Shown here piece by piece: positions 6,583-12,381 of a stretch of DNA of 12,381 bases. The stretch comes from Planctomycetota bacterium (GTDB lineage: Bacteria; Planctomycetota; SZUA-567): the NCBI GenBank assembly GCA_020860865.1, contig JAJBTL010000311.1, forward strand, positions 1 to 12,381, in the 5' to 3' direction. The first letter of the stretch is position 1. The number at the start of each line of letters is the position of its first letter. The position numbers and the translations under genes were made by a program. The notes beneath the pieces are model-generated. The model saw nothing but the letters and a program-made list of their open reading frames with translations, was not told the origin of the DNA and made no database searches.

Positions 6583-8366
6583 ACAGACTGGCATTCACGA
6601 CCCCGACCGGTTTGTGGGCGCTCGCCGCCGTGGCCGTGGTCGCCGTCCTTTATCTGCTCTATCGCCGCTACCGGCCACAACCGGTAACCGGCCTGTTCCT
6701 CTGGGGAACGGCGCCCCGCCACAGCGACGGCGGCCGCCGCCTCGATTCACCCCTGAAAAACCGGTCATTCTGGTACGACATCCTGGCCGCCACCCTGCTA
6801 GCTCTCGTCCTCGCCGGGCCGGTTCTTACCACTGGACAGCAATCGGTCGTCATCATTCTCGACAACTCCTTCGCCATGCGTTCGCGGGACAATCACCGCG
6901 CCGCCGCCGCAATCGCCAGCCGCCTCATGGACGATGCCGACCAATCCGCTCTCATCCTTGCCGGCGCCCGGCCGCGTCTCGTCTTGGACTTTGGCCATAC
7001 GGCTACCCAGACCGCTGCCGCGATAAGCGACCACTACCGGGCCGACGAACAGTCCGGCGACCTAGCCGCCGCACTGGCCCTGGCCAGCGATGTCTGGGGT
7101 GAAACCCCGACGGTGCATGTCGTCACCAATCAGGATGCCGCCGGGACCGCGCACCTGTCGCAGCTTCGGATCAACCGGCACCTTCTCGCCGGACGCGGTG
7201 ACAACCTGGCCATCACGGACGCCTGGCGCCAGCCGTCCCGGACCGAACCCGGTCGCGACCGCGTCGTCGCCCTGGTGCGGAACTGGTCGCGGACCGACCG
7301 CACCGTCCGCGTCATGCTGCAAACCGGGTACGGCGCTGCCGCGACGAGCGGGGAACGCCTGATCGAGGAAATCCCCGTCCCGGCTGGTGGCGGCCGCTTT
7401 GTCGAGTTCACTGTTCCGCAGTCCCCGGAAACCGTGTGGTTGGCGGTTGGCGGAGCAGGGGAGGATGTCATCCCGGACGACTCCCGCCTCGCCCTGCCGC
7501 CCCCGGATCGCCGCCGCCCGACGTTCCGGTTTGGCAACGCCGAATCGGGACTTGACCGATTTGTCGCGCCGGCGCTCCGTGCCGCCGGCGCTGTTCCGGC
7601 CGCTGACGGCGACACGGCGGACATCCTCGTCGTCTCCGGGTGGGAACCGGACGGAACCGCCCGTGGCGTCGCGGCGACCCTGGCGTTTGTCGCGCCCGGC
7701 CAGCCGGGCATTCCCGCCCCGCCGTACCATGTCGAAGCCGGACAGCGCCTGACCGAGGACGTCGACCTGAGCCGGGTGGTGTGGACCGCCGCCACGGGAA
7801 CGGTCGCTACCTACCCGGTCGCCCGCGAACTTATCGCCGCCGGACCGTTGCCGCTGGTCTGGCTGGACAATGATGACCGCGTCGTCGTCAACGCCTACCT
7901 GGCGGAAAACGATCTCTTCCGCCACGCCGCCTGGCCGGTGCTGGTCGGAAATCTGGTCGAAGATGCGGCCGACAACCTGCCCGGGCTTCGCCGCCGCATT
8001 GTTCACCCGGGCGATCCTCTTCGCATCGTTCCGGAACCCGGAAGGACGACGGAACCGCGCCTCTACCGTGACGACATCCCGCTCACTGTCACCCGCGCCG
8101 GCGGAAGCCTGACCGCGCCGCGAGAGCCCGGACTGTATACCGTCCGAGATGGGGACGCGGCCGCCGTCACCGTGTCTGTCGTGCCGAACTTCGGCGCCGC
8201 CGGCAACGCCACTGTCCTGTCCGACCGGGAAGGCGTCATCATCGGCGACGCGGCGGTCGACGACCCCAACCAAACCGCCGGAGCTTTCCGTCTCGACTGG
8301 CTGGCCCTCGGCCTTGCCGCTCTCCCGTTGTTCCTTAATTGGCGCCGCCGGCGGGAGGGACGCTGA
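6579..8366 (+). CDS. BatA-like membrane protein with degenerate VWA domain
   Basis: A 595-residue protein. The N-terminus MNRLAFTTPTGLWALAAVAV, then the basic YRRYRPQPV and GLFLWG, is the typical BatA/aerotolerance N-terminal layout 'L-x-F-x-x-P-x-x-L-W-x-L'. Membrane helices lie at about 11-28 and 67-84, with a third near the C-terminus (572-587, followed by NWRRRREGR). A VWA-like domain starts at VVIILDNSFAM (90-100), but the metal motif reads D-N-S-F-A, so the last Ser of D-x-S-x-S is Ala. The next element GDLAAALALA (160-169) has no Thr where the second metal-site motif usually has one. From about 210 to 570 the protein is a probably extracytoplasmic beta-rich region I cannot assign. It overlaps the DUF58 gene by four bases and the next by one (TGATG). 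The nearest purine run (gggaaagg, 6557-6564) is 14 bases from the ATG, too far to serve well, so translation probably depends on coupling. Confidence 0.9.
   Translation: MNRLAFTTPTGLWALAAVAVVAVLYLLYRRYRPQPVTGLFLWGTAPRHSDGGRRLDSPLKNRSFWYDILAATLLALVLAGPVLTTGQQSVVIILDNSFAMRSRDNHRAAAAIASRLMDDADQSALILAGARPRLVLDFGHTATQTAAAISDHYRADEQSGDLAAALALASDVWGETPTVHVVTNQDAAGTAHLSQLRINRHLLAGRGDNLAITDAWRQPSRTEPGRDRVVALVRNWSRTDRTVRVMLQTGYGAAATSGERLIEEIPVPAGGGRFVEFTVPQSPETVWLAVGGAGEDVIPDDSRLALPPPDRRRPTFRFGNAESGLDRFVAPALRAAGAVPAADGDTADILVVSGWEPDGTARGVAATLAFVAPGQPGIPAPPYHVEAGQRLTEDVDLSRVVWTAATGTVATYPVARELIAAGPLPLVWLDNDDRVVVNAYLAENDLFRHAAWPVLVGNLVEDAADNLPGLRRRIVHPGDPLRIVPEPGRTTEPRLYRDDIPLTVTRAGGSLTAPREPGLYTVRDGDAAAVTVSVVPNFGAAGNATVLSDREGVIIGDAAVDDPNQTAGAFRLDWLALGLAALPLFLNWRRRREGR
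8353..8359 (+). promoter_or_regulatory. Ribosome binding site deciding the dual-VWA gene start
   Basis: GGGAGGG with GGAGG at 8354-8358 lies seven bases before the ATG at 8366. An in-frame TTG at 8339 would add nine residues (MAPPAGGTL) and deeper overlap with the previous gene without a comparable site. The ATG at 8366 gives a clean membrane-helix N-terminus (MPLVCDRPQLLLLL). Confidence 0.7.
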
Positions 8367-10903
8367 TGCCGCTGGTGTGCGATCGTCCGCAGTTACTCCT
8401 CCTTCTTCTTCTCCTGCCGCTTGTCTGGCAACACCTGACGCCGCGCCGGTTCGGCCTCGCCACTGTTCTCCGCCTCGTCATGGCGGCGATACTCCTCGCC
8501 TTTCCGGCCGGGATTCGCTGGCGAACAACGCCGCCCGGCCGCGACCTTATCGTCCTGGTTGACCGGTCCGCCTCGTGCGCCGGTCCGGCCGACGCGGCCT
8601 GGCGCGAGCTTCGCGGCCTGACCGTAGCCGCCATGACCGGTGACGACCGCCTCGCCGTGATTGGCTTCGGTCGCGGTGCCGTCCTTGAGCAATCGTTCGA
8701 CCGGACCGGCCAAACATCGTCCCGGACCGGTGACCGCGAGGACGAGAGCGACATCGCCGCCGGCCTCGCCCTGGCGGACGCTATCCGGGATTCGTCCCGG
8801 CGGACAGGCGTGCTCCTCCTCTCCGACGGCAAACGTACCGGCCCGGACCCGCTGGCCCTGCCGCGCTTCGGCGCCGTGCCGATCTGGTACCGCCTTGTCG
8901 GCGCCGGCCCCGGACCCGATGTCGCCGCCGGCGAGATCGGCCTTCCGGAACGGGTCGCGCCCGGTGCCGCCTGGCCCGTCGCCCTCGGCATCACCGCGAA
9001 CCGGGAAGTGACCGCGACCTACCGCCTCAGGCGGAACGGCGCGGTGGCTGCCAGTGGCAGCGTCCGGGTTCGTCCGGGCGAGAACCGGTTCACCTATCGG
9101 GACAGTGACGCGGACGGCGGGTTCGTCCGGTATGTTTTTGAAATCGAGGCGCCCGGCGATACGGTGCGGGAAAACAACCGGTCCGCCGCCATTCTGCCGG
9201 TCGGGTCAAACCCGAAGGTGCTCCTTGTCCGGAACGACGGCCGGCCGGGCCTTGTCGCGGACAGTCTCCGGGGCGGCGGCATGGACGTGGAGGTCCGAAG
9301 CCCGGAAGCGTTCCCGACCGCTCCGGCCGAACTGGCCGGCTACGGCCTCGTCGTCCTCGAGGATACCAGGGCGGTCGACATGCCGCTGGCCGGGGCCCGG
9401 GCCCTGGCCGCTTCGGTCCGGAACGGCCTCACGTCGCTTCTCGTCACCGGCGGTCGTAATTCGTTCGGATCGGGCGGGTACCACCGGTCGGTTCTCGATC
9501 CGTTGCTTCCGGTGGAACTGGAACTCCGGAGCGTCACCCGGCGCGGCGCCATGGCCGTGGCGTTCGCCCTGGACCGGTCCGGATCGATGGCGGTTCCGGC
9601 CGGCGACGGCTTATCCAAAATGGATCTCGCGAATATCGGCGCCGCCGAATCCATTCGGCTTCTCCAGGACGTCGACCAGGCCGCGCTTATCGCCGTCGAC
9701 TCGTCCGCCCACCCGGTCATACCACTGTCCATCGTCGACGACGCCGAAGCGCTGGCCCAGGTCGCCCTCAAGGTCCAGTCGATGGGCGGCGGAATCTACT
9801 GCCGGACCGCCCTCGAGGCGGCAGCGCGGGAAGTGGAAAAATCAGACCTCGCCAACCGTCACATCATTCTCTTCGCCGACGCCGACGATGCCGAAGAGCA
9901 GGAAGGCTGCCTCGACCTCGCCGCCGGTTTCCGCCGGCGCGGCATCGGCCTGTCCGTGGTGGCGATGGGCGACGCGACGTCGGCCGATGCGGAATTTCTC
10001 AGGCAATTGGCCATCGCCGGCGGCGGCGAGGCGCTCTTTTCCGCCGACGCGCGCGGCCTTCCGGCACTGTTCACCGGCGAAGTGATGCGCGTATCCCGGC
10101 GCGGGTTTTTGGAAGAACGGGTGGAGCCGGAACTCCGTCCGGGCTGGCATGGCCTCGGCCTTCCGAGCGAATCGTTCCCGACCGTGGACGGCTACAACAT
10201 CGCCGCCGCCCGGGACGGCGCTGTCGTCTCCCTTGGCCTTGACGACGAATTCGCCACGCCGCTACTGGCGGTCAGGCGATTCGGGCGGACGGCGGCGGGC
10301 GCGGTCCTGTTCCAACTGGACGGAGAATTCGCCGGCCGTTTTCCCCGTTGGTCCGCAGCGCCCGGCTTCATCGTCGCCCTGGCCCGGAACCTTCTCCCGG
10401 ATCGGGACAACAACGAGGCCAAGGCGTGGACGCGCACCGCCGGCGACGGCGGCGCGGTGGATGTGGAGTTTTCGCCGGAACTGGCCCGGACGGTGCGCCA
10501 CAATGCGGACAGCCTCACCGCCACCTGGCTTGGCCCGGGTGGAATGGAAATAACTGCGCCAGTGGAGTGGACCACTCCGGAACGGGTGCGGGCCAACCTC
10601 GGACCGGTCGGCGCCGGTTCCTACGTGCCGGTTTTGACCTTGCCGGACGGCGCCATCCTGACCGGCCCGCCGGCCACTGCCAGTTACAGTCCGGAATTTC
10701 GCCTCGCCCCGGCCGCGTCCGGCGCCCTGGAACTGGAGCGTTTGGCACTGCACAGCGGCGGCGGGGAAATGATCGATGTCGGGAGCGTCCTCGCTGGAAC
10801 CCGGCCCGAAACGGTGGGAGAACGGGATATCGGACGTTGGCTCCTCGTAGTCGTTCTTGTCCTGTTTCTGGTGGAGGTGGCGCTGCGGCGTGGTTTCTGG
10901 TGA
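8366..10903 (+). CDS. Membrane protein with two VWA domains and class I GATase-like region
   Basis: An 845-residue protein. Two N-terminal membrane helices (about 8-22 and 31-50) come first. VWA domain 1 has metal motif DRSAS (66-70) and ESDIAAGLALA (127-137). A beta-sandwich-like region follows (about 185-275). A GATase-like Rossmann region comes next (about 282-385: VLLVRNDGR; GYGLVVLED; LTSLLVTGGRNSFGSGGY). VWA domain 2 has DRSGSM (403-408), GGGIYCRTALEAA (474-486) and LFADADDAEE (502-511). A second GATase-like stretch (about 639-678, GRTAAGAVLFQLDG to ARNLLP) and beta-rich region follow, with a C-terminal membrane helix at about 822-840 and a short Arg-rich tail. The GATase region has no Cys at the expected nucleophile elbow (TGGRNSFG), so amidotransferase activity is unlikely; this class is often mis-annotated as glutamine amidotransferase. 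The large middle part should lie outside the membrane. It is the last gene of the operon, and I infer a structural or ligand-sensing partner of the MoxR module. Confidence 0.93.
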   Translation: MPLVCDRPQLLLLLLLLPLVWQHLTPRRFGLATVLRLVMAAILLAFPAGIRWRTTPPGRDLIVLVDRSASCAGPADAAWRELRGLTVAAMTGDDRLAVIGFGRGAVLEQSFDRTGQTSSRTGDREDESDIAAGLALADAIRDSSRRTGVLLLSDGKRTGPDPLALPRFGAVPIWYRLVGAGPGPDVAAGEIGLPERVAPGAAWPVALGITANREVTATYRLRRNGAVAASGSVRVRPGENRFTYRDSDADGGFVRYVFEIEAPGDTVRENNRSAAILPVGSNPKVLLVRNDGRPGLVADSLRGGGMDVEVRSPEAFPTAPAELAGYGLVVLEDTRAVDMPLAGARALAASVRNGLTSLLVTGGRNSFGSGGYHRSVLDPLLPVELELRSVTRRGAMAVAFALDRSGSMAVPAGDGLSKMDLANIGAAESIRLLQDVDQAALIAVDSSAHPVIPLSIVDDAEALAQVALKVQSMGGGIYCRTALEAAAREVEKSDLANRHIILFADADDAEEQEGCLDLAAGFRRRGIGLSVVAMGDATSADAEFLRQLAIAGGGEALFSADARGLPALFTGEVMRVSRRGFLEERVEPELRPGWHGLGLPSESFPTVDGYNIAAARDGAVVSLGLDDEFATPLLAVRRFGRTAAGAVLFQLDGEFAGRFPRWSAAPGFIVALARNLLPDRDNNEAKAWTRTAGDGGAVDVEFSPELARTVRHNADSLTATWLGPGGMEITAPVEWTTPERVRANLGPVGAGSYVPVLTLPDGAILTGPPATASYSPEFRLAPAASGALELERLALHSGGGEMIDVGSVLAGTRPETVGERDIGRWLLVVVLVLFLVEVALRRGFW

Positions 10904-10980
10904 GGCGAGGGGAGGACCGGCTTGTCAATAAAGCGGAAGGCCGCATCAGGGGTTAACGTGTTTGGAGTAGAAAAGTGATT
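10904..10980. other. Short spacer after the operon
   Basis: This spacer contains GGGGAGG at 10909-10915, followed seven bases later by a TTG that opens an 18-codon frame (10922-10978, MSIKRKAASGVNVFGVEK). It also contains a small GCGG/CCGC hairpin (10933-10944). Neither can be called a gene or terminator with confidence. The rest shows nothing I can assign. Confidence 0.35.
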
Positions 10981-11006
10981 CAGGGCGCCCGTAGCCGGAC
11001 GCCCTG
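10981..11006 (-). terminator. Hairpin between convergent genes, probably terminating the minus-strand small gene
   Basis: The arms CAGGGCG (10981-10987) and CGCCCTG (11000-11006) pair perfectly. Inside them CCG (10989-10991) pairs with CGG (10996-10998) around a four-base loop. The one internal position (10988/10999) is C-A in plus-strand RNA, a mismatch, but U-G in minus-strand RNA, a wobble pair. The minus transcript therefore forms an unbroken 11-pair stem. It lies 46 bases beyond the stop of the 60-codon gene. On the minus side it is followed by AATCACTTTT, a weak T-tract; on the plus side there is none. It could act in both directions, since the operon and the small gene converge here. 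Confidence 0.5.
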
Positions 11007-11052
11007 TACAATTCAAGTGCAATGCTATTTGAAGAAGATTACCAAGTCGCTC

Positions 11053-11235
11053 TTATTCGTCGAAGAACTGGCTGGCATCCACGGACACGACGCGAAGAAC
11101 CCGGGTTCCGGTGCTGTTCATGCGAACCGGTCGGGACGGCTCGCCGTCGTTCTGGGGCTTGGTCGAGACAATGTCGCGAAGAATTGTCAGGCCGACACCA
11201 GACTGGTTTTCTCCGTTTTTCCACATCGCGCTCAT
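11053..11235 (-). CDS. Small hypothetical protein, 60 residues
   Basis: I do not recognise the product. It starts MSAMWKNGENQSGVGLTILR and ends VVSVDASQFFDE. It is soluble-looking and mixed in charge, with a Ser/Pro/Arg/Gly middle and an acidic tail. There is no signal peptide, membrane helix or Cys. The start is well supported: on the minus strand AGGGAGAGG stands just before the ATG, with GGGAG seven bases away. Codon use looks genuine, with mostly G or C in third positions, as in the neighbouring genes. The opposite and alternative frames over the same DNA give Arg/Ser/Pro-rich translations typical of shadows. It converges on the operon and is followed by a hairpin that pairs best in its own transcript. 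It points the same way as the xylulokinase gene, 170 bases away, and is probably a separate transcript. Without it, 10904-11405 would be an unusually long gap for this window. Confidence 0.68.
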   Translation of the reverse strand: MSAMWKNGENQSGVGLTILRDIVSTKPQNDGEPSRPVRMNSTGTRVLRVVSVDASQFFDE

Positions 11236-11238
11236 GAC

Positions 11239-11247
11239 CTCTCTCCC
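11239..11247 (-). promoter_or_regulatory. Ribosome binding site of the small minus-strand gene
   Basis: On the minus strand the bases read GGGAGAGG just before the ATG whose A is at 11235. This selects the first of two nearby ATGs (residues 1 and 4). Confidence 0.6.
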
Positions 11248-11311
11248 TGGGCGGTAAGACTATTGGCTTTTCCTACACCCTGGATATTCGGTCAATATTC
11301 TCGGAACTTGA

Positions 11312-11329
11312 GGAAAAATCCGGAAAAAT
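11312..11329. repeat. Exact 8-base direct repeat at 10-base spacing (GGAAAAAT x2)
   Basis: GGAAAAAT occurs at 11312-11319 and again at 11322-11329. The period is 10 bases, about one turn of the helix. Both copies contain an A5 tract, so the stretch may be curved, act as an upstream promoter element, or be a two-site operator for the small gene that begins 77 bases away on the minus strand. Chance recurrence in A+T-rich DNA is possible. Confidence 0.4.
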
Positions 11330-11380
11330 TTGTAATCAATTAAAAAATGTCTCTGGTACCGTACTCCATAGCCTTCCGGA

Positions 11381-11395
11381 ACGCCGTCGCGGCGT
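11381..11395 (-). terminator. Possible weak terminator hairpin after the sugar kinase gene
   Basis: ACGCCG-TCG-CGGCGT forms a perfect six-pair stem with a three-base loop, ten bases beyond the kinase stop codon on the minus strand. No T-tract follows directly; the nearest minus-strand T-run is about 33 bases further (around 11342-11347). It is therefore only a candidate, perhaps an RNA 3' end stabiliser. Confidence 0.3.
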
Positions 11396-11405
11396 GATTA
11401 TCGGA

Positions 11406-12381
11406 CTACCGGGAAAAATAGGGAAACACCGGATCCAACGCCTGGTACAGGCGTTCGAACAGGTCGCGGTTCCGGTCGTATATCGGTCGCGTCTCCGGGT
11501 CCGGCGTCACCGTGTCGACGATGGAGAAGAATCGGTCCACGATGGAAAAGTCGGGGAAGATACCGGCACCGACGCCGGCGATGATGGCGGCGCCGATGGA
11601 GGTGGCTTCTTCCAGGTAGTTCGGCCGAAGAATGGTCGCGTTATAAATGTCCGCCATTATCCGCCGCCACAAGGCACCCTTGGCGCCGCCGCCGATGACG
11701 GTGATGTCGTCGATGCAGTTTTCCTGCTCCCGGAAAATGTCGATGATGACGGCGAGATTCATCGACACGCCTTCCAACACCGACCGCACGAGATCCGCCC
11801 GGCCGTGGGACATGGTCAAGCCTATAAAGCCGCCGCGCGCCTCCGGGTTCCAGCGCGGGCTGCGTTCGCCAAGAAGGTAGGGGAGGTAGATGAGCCCGTT
11901 CGCGCCGGCCGGCGAGCGGGCGGCGGTTTCGTTCATGTAATCATAAGGGCTGTGACCGGCCGCTTCGGCCCGGTTGGCCTCTTCGTGACAGACTTCGTTT
12001 TTCAGCCAGGCATAGGAGGCGGCGGCGGTCTGCATGGTTCCGCACGGGTGGAACAGGCCGGGTACGGCGTGAGCCCAGGTGAAGGTGCGCCGCGCCTTGT
12101 CGTAGACCGGTTCCGTGCTTGTCGTCGCCACCCACGAGGACGAACCGAGATAGTTGTAGGTCCTTCTCGGCGCCACCGAACCGGCGCCGACGCCGGCCGC
12201 GACGCCGTCTCCGGCCCCGGCCACCACCGGAATCCCCGGCACGAGCCCCAGCGCTTCCGCCGCCTCCCGGGTCAACTCGCCGACCACCGCCGTGGACGGG
12301 ACGACTTCCGGCAACATGTCCGGGTCGATGCCGGCGGCGGCGACCAGATCCGGCGACCACTCCCCGGCCTGCAGGTTGTAC
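11406..12381 (-). CDS. xylB: Xylulokinase-like FGGY carbohydrate kinase, C-terminal two-thirds (5' end outside window)
   Basis: The frame is open to the right edge, giving about 324 residues of a protein family normally near 500. The ATG at 12315-12317 (MLPEVVPST) is internal, since the preceding visible codons read YNLQAGEWSPDLVAAAGIDP, a normal xylulokinase sequence. Visible motifs include GAGDGVAAGVGAG with the likely catalytic Asp (position 58 of the visible part), LPYLLGERSPRWNPEARGG, and an excellent FGGY signature 2 (GGFIGLTMSHGRADL, then VRSVLEG). The nucleotide-binding GGGAKGALWRRIMADIYN follows. The enzyme would phosphorylate D-xylulose to xylulose 5-phosphate in the cytosol, feeding the pentose phosphate pathway. 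FGGY kinases for other sugars (gluconate, ribulose) look similar in this half, and the sugar-binding N-terminal domain is missing, so the substrate is likely rather than certain. It has no visible functional link to the operon on the other strand. Confidence 0.85.
   Translation of the reverse strand, partial: YNLQAGEWSPDLVAAAGIDPDMLPEVVPSTAVVGELTREAAEALGLVPGIPVVAGAGDGVAAGVGAGSVAPRRTYNYLGSSSWVATTSTEPVYDKARRTFTWAHAVPGLFHPCGTMQTAAASYAWLKNEVCHEEANRAEAAGHSPYDYMNETAARSPAGANGLIYLPYLLGERSPRWNPEARGGFIGLTMSHGRADLVRSVLEGVSMNLAVIIDIFREQENCIDDITVIGGGAKGALWRRIMADIYNATILRPNYLEEATSIGAAIIAGVGAGIFPDFSIVDRFFSIVDTVTPDPETRPIYDRNRDLFERLYQALDPVFPYFSR

Larger units (their letters stand above)
11236..11405. other. 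A+T-rich spacer between the small gene and the sugar kinase gene
   Basis: This 170-base spacer is much richer in A+T than anything else in the window, especially 11280-11350. It should hold the promoter of the small minus-strand gene and the 3' end of the kinase transcript. On the minus strand there is a TTGACC (11290-11295) that could be a -35 element, but I find no good -10 at proper spacing, so no promoter is called. A run of six A's near 11342 would be a T-run in the minus-strand transcript. Confidence 0.5.

Noticed and set aside
5674..6594. Minus-strand open frame of about 306 codons
   Set aside because: It is antisense to the DUF58 gene, which has strongly conserved motifs. The antisense product shows no family features.
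7062..8273. Long minus-strand open frame of about 403 codons
   Set aside because: It is antisense to the BatA-like gene. Its translation is rich in Arg, Gly, Asp and Ala with no recognisable domain, and the plus-strand frame has clear motifs and overlaps. Long antisense frames are expected in G+C-rich DNA.
8335..8994. Minus-strand open frame of about 219 codons
   Set aside because: The product is rich in Arg, Ser, Pro and Ala, as expected for a shadow of the VWA 1 coding sequence.
11039..11224. Second minus-strand frame of about 61 codons overlapping the small gene
   Set aside because: The translation is Arg/Cys/Pro-rich and frame-shifted relative to the better candidate, and its start lacks a ribosome binding site.
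11267..11295. Possible sigma-70 promoter on the minus strand starting with TTGACC
   Set aside because: No acceptable -10 hexamer is found 15 to 18 bases downstream (sequences such as GAAAAG), so the promoter cannot be supported.
10975..11343. Plus-strand open frame of about 122 codons across the intergenic region
   Set aside because: It has no clear ribosome binding site and its start lies at the terminator-like hairpin. It runs through the A+T-rich spacer, and the minus-strand frame over the same DNA is better supported.
1..12381. CRISPR arrays, insertion sequences, tRNA or rRNA genes, phage genes
   Set aside because: No regularly spaced repeats, transposase motifs, terminal inverted repeats, cloverleaf-like segments or conserved rRNA sequence were seen on either strand.

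Overview
The window is G+C-rich bacterial DNA. It carries one compact plus-strand operon that fills about 88% of the window (1-10903). A roughly 500-base, more A+T-rich gap follows, holding one small minus-strand gene, and then the 3' two-thirds of a minus-strand xylulokinase-like sugar kinase gene. There is no rRNA, tRNA or other taxonomic marker. Combining a MoxR/DUF58/VWA module with an ABC-2 exporter and a dual-VWA, glutamine-amidotransferase-like membrane protein is something I associate with Planctomycetota and related PVC or Lentisphaerota-type bacteria. That placement is an inference and is weak.

The operon, in order: (1) the C-terminus of an unrecognised Ala/Gly-rich protein; (2) a MoxR-family AAA+ ATPase; (3) an exported or membrane-anchored protein with two central membrane helices; (4) an ABC transporter ATPase; (5) a polytopic ABC-2-type permease; (6) a DUF58 protein with a VWA-like metal site; (7) a BatA-like membrane protein with a degenerate VWA metal site; (8) an 845-residue membrane protein with two VWA domains and a nucleophile-less class I glutamine-amidotransferase-like region. 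All seven gene junctions overlap by 1 to 11 bases, so the eight proteins are probably translationally coupled and made in proportion.

For a joint function, MoxR ATPases with DUF58 and VWA partners are known as chaperone-like systems that mature or insert metal or cofactor in other complexes, or act on envelope complexes. ABC-2 ATPase/permease pairs export lipids, polysaccharides or peptides, or work mechanically in the envelope (as in GldA/GldF). Here both modules sit inside one overlapping gene string, with the ABC genes between moxR and the DUF58 gene. The economical inference is that the MoxR/VWA module assembles or gates the ABC-2 complex, or that both act on the same envelope substrate. 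The substrate cannot be read from the sequence.

The gap after the operon (10904-11405) contains an apparently real 60-codon minus-strand gene (11053-11235) with a good ribosome binding site. A hairpin at 10981-11006 pairs better in the minus-strand RNA than in the plus-strand RNA. Upstream of the small gene lies an A+T-rich stretch with an exact 8-base repeat spaced 10 bases apart. The xylulokinase gene runs off the right edge of the window.
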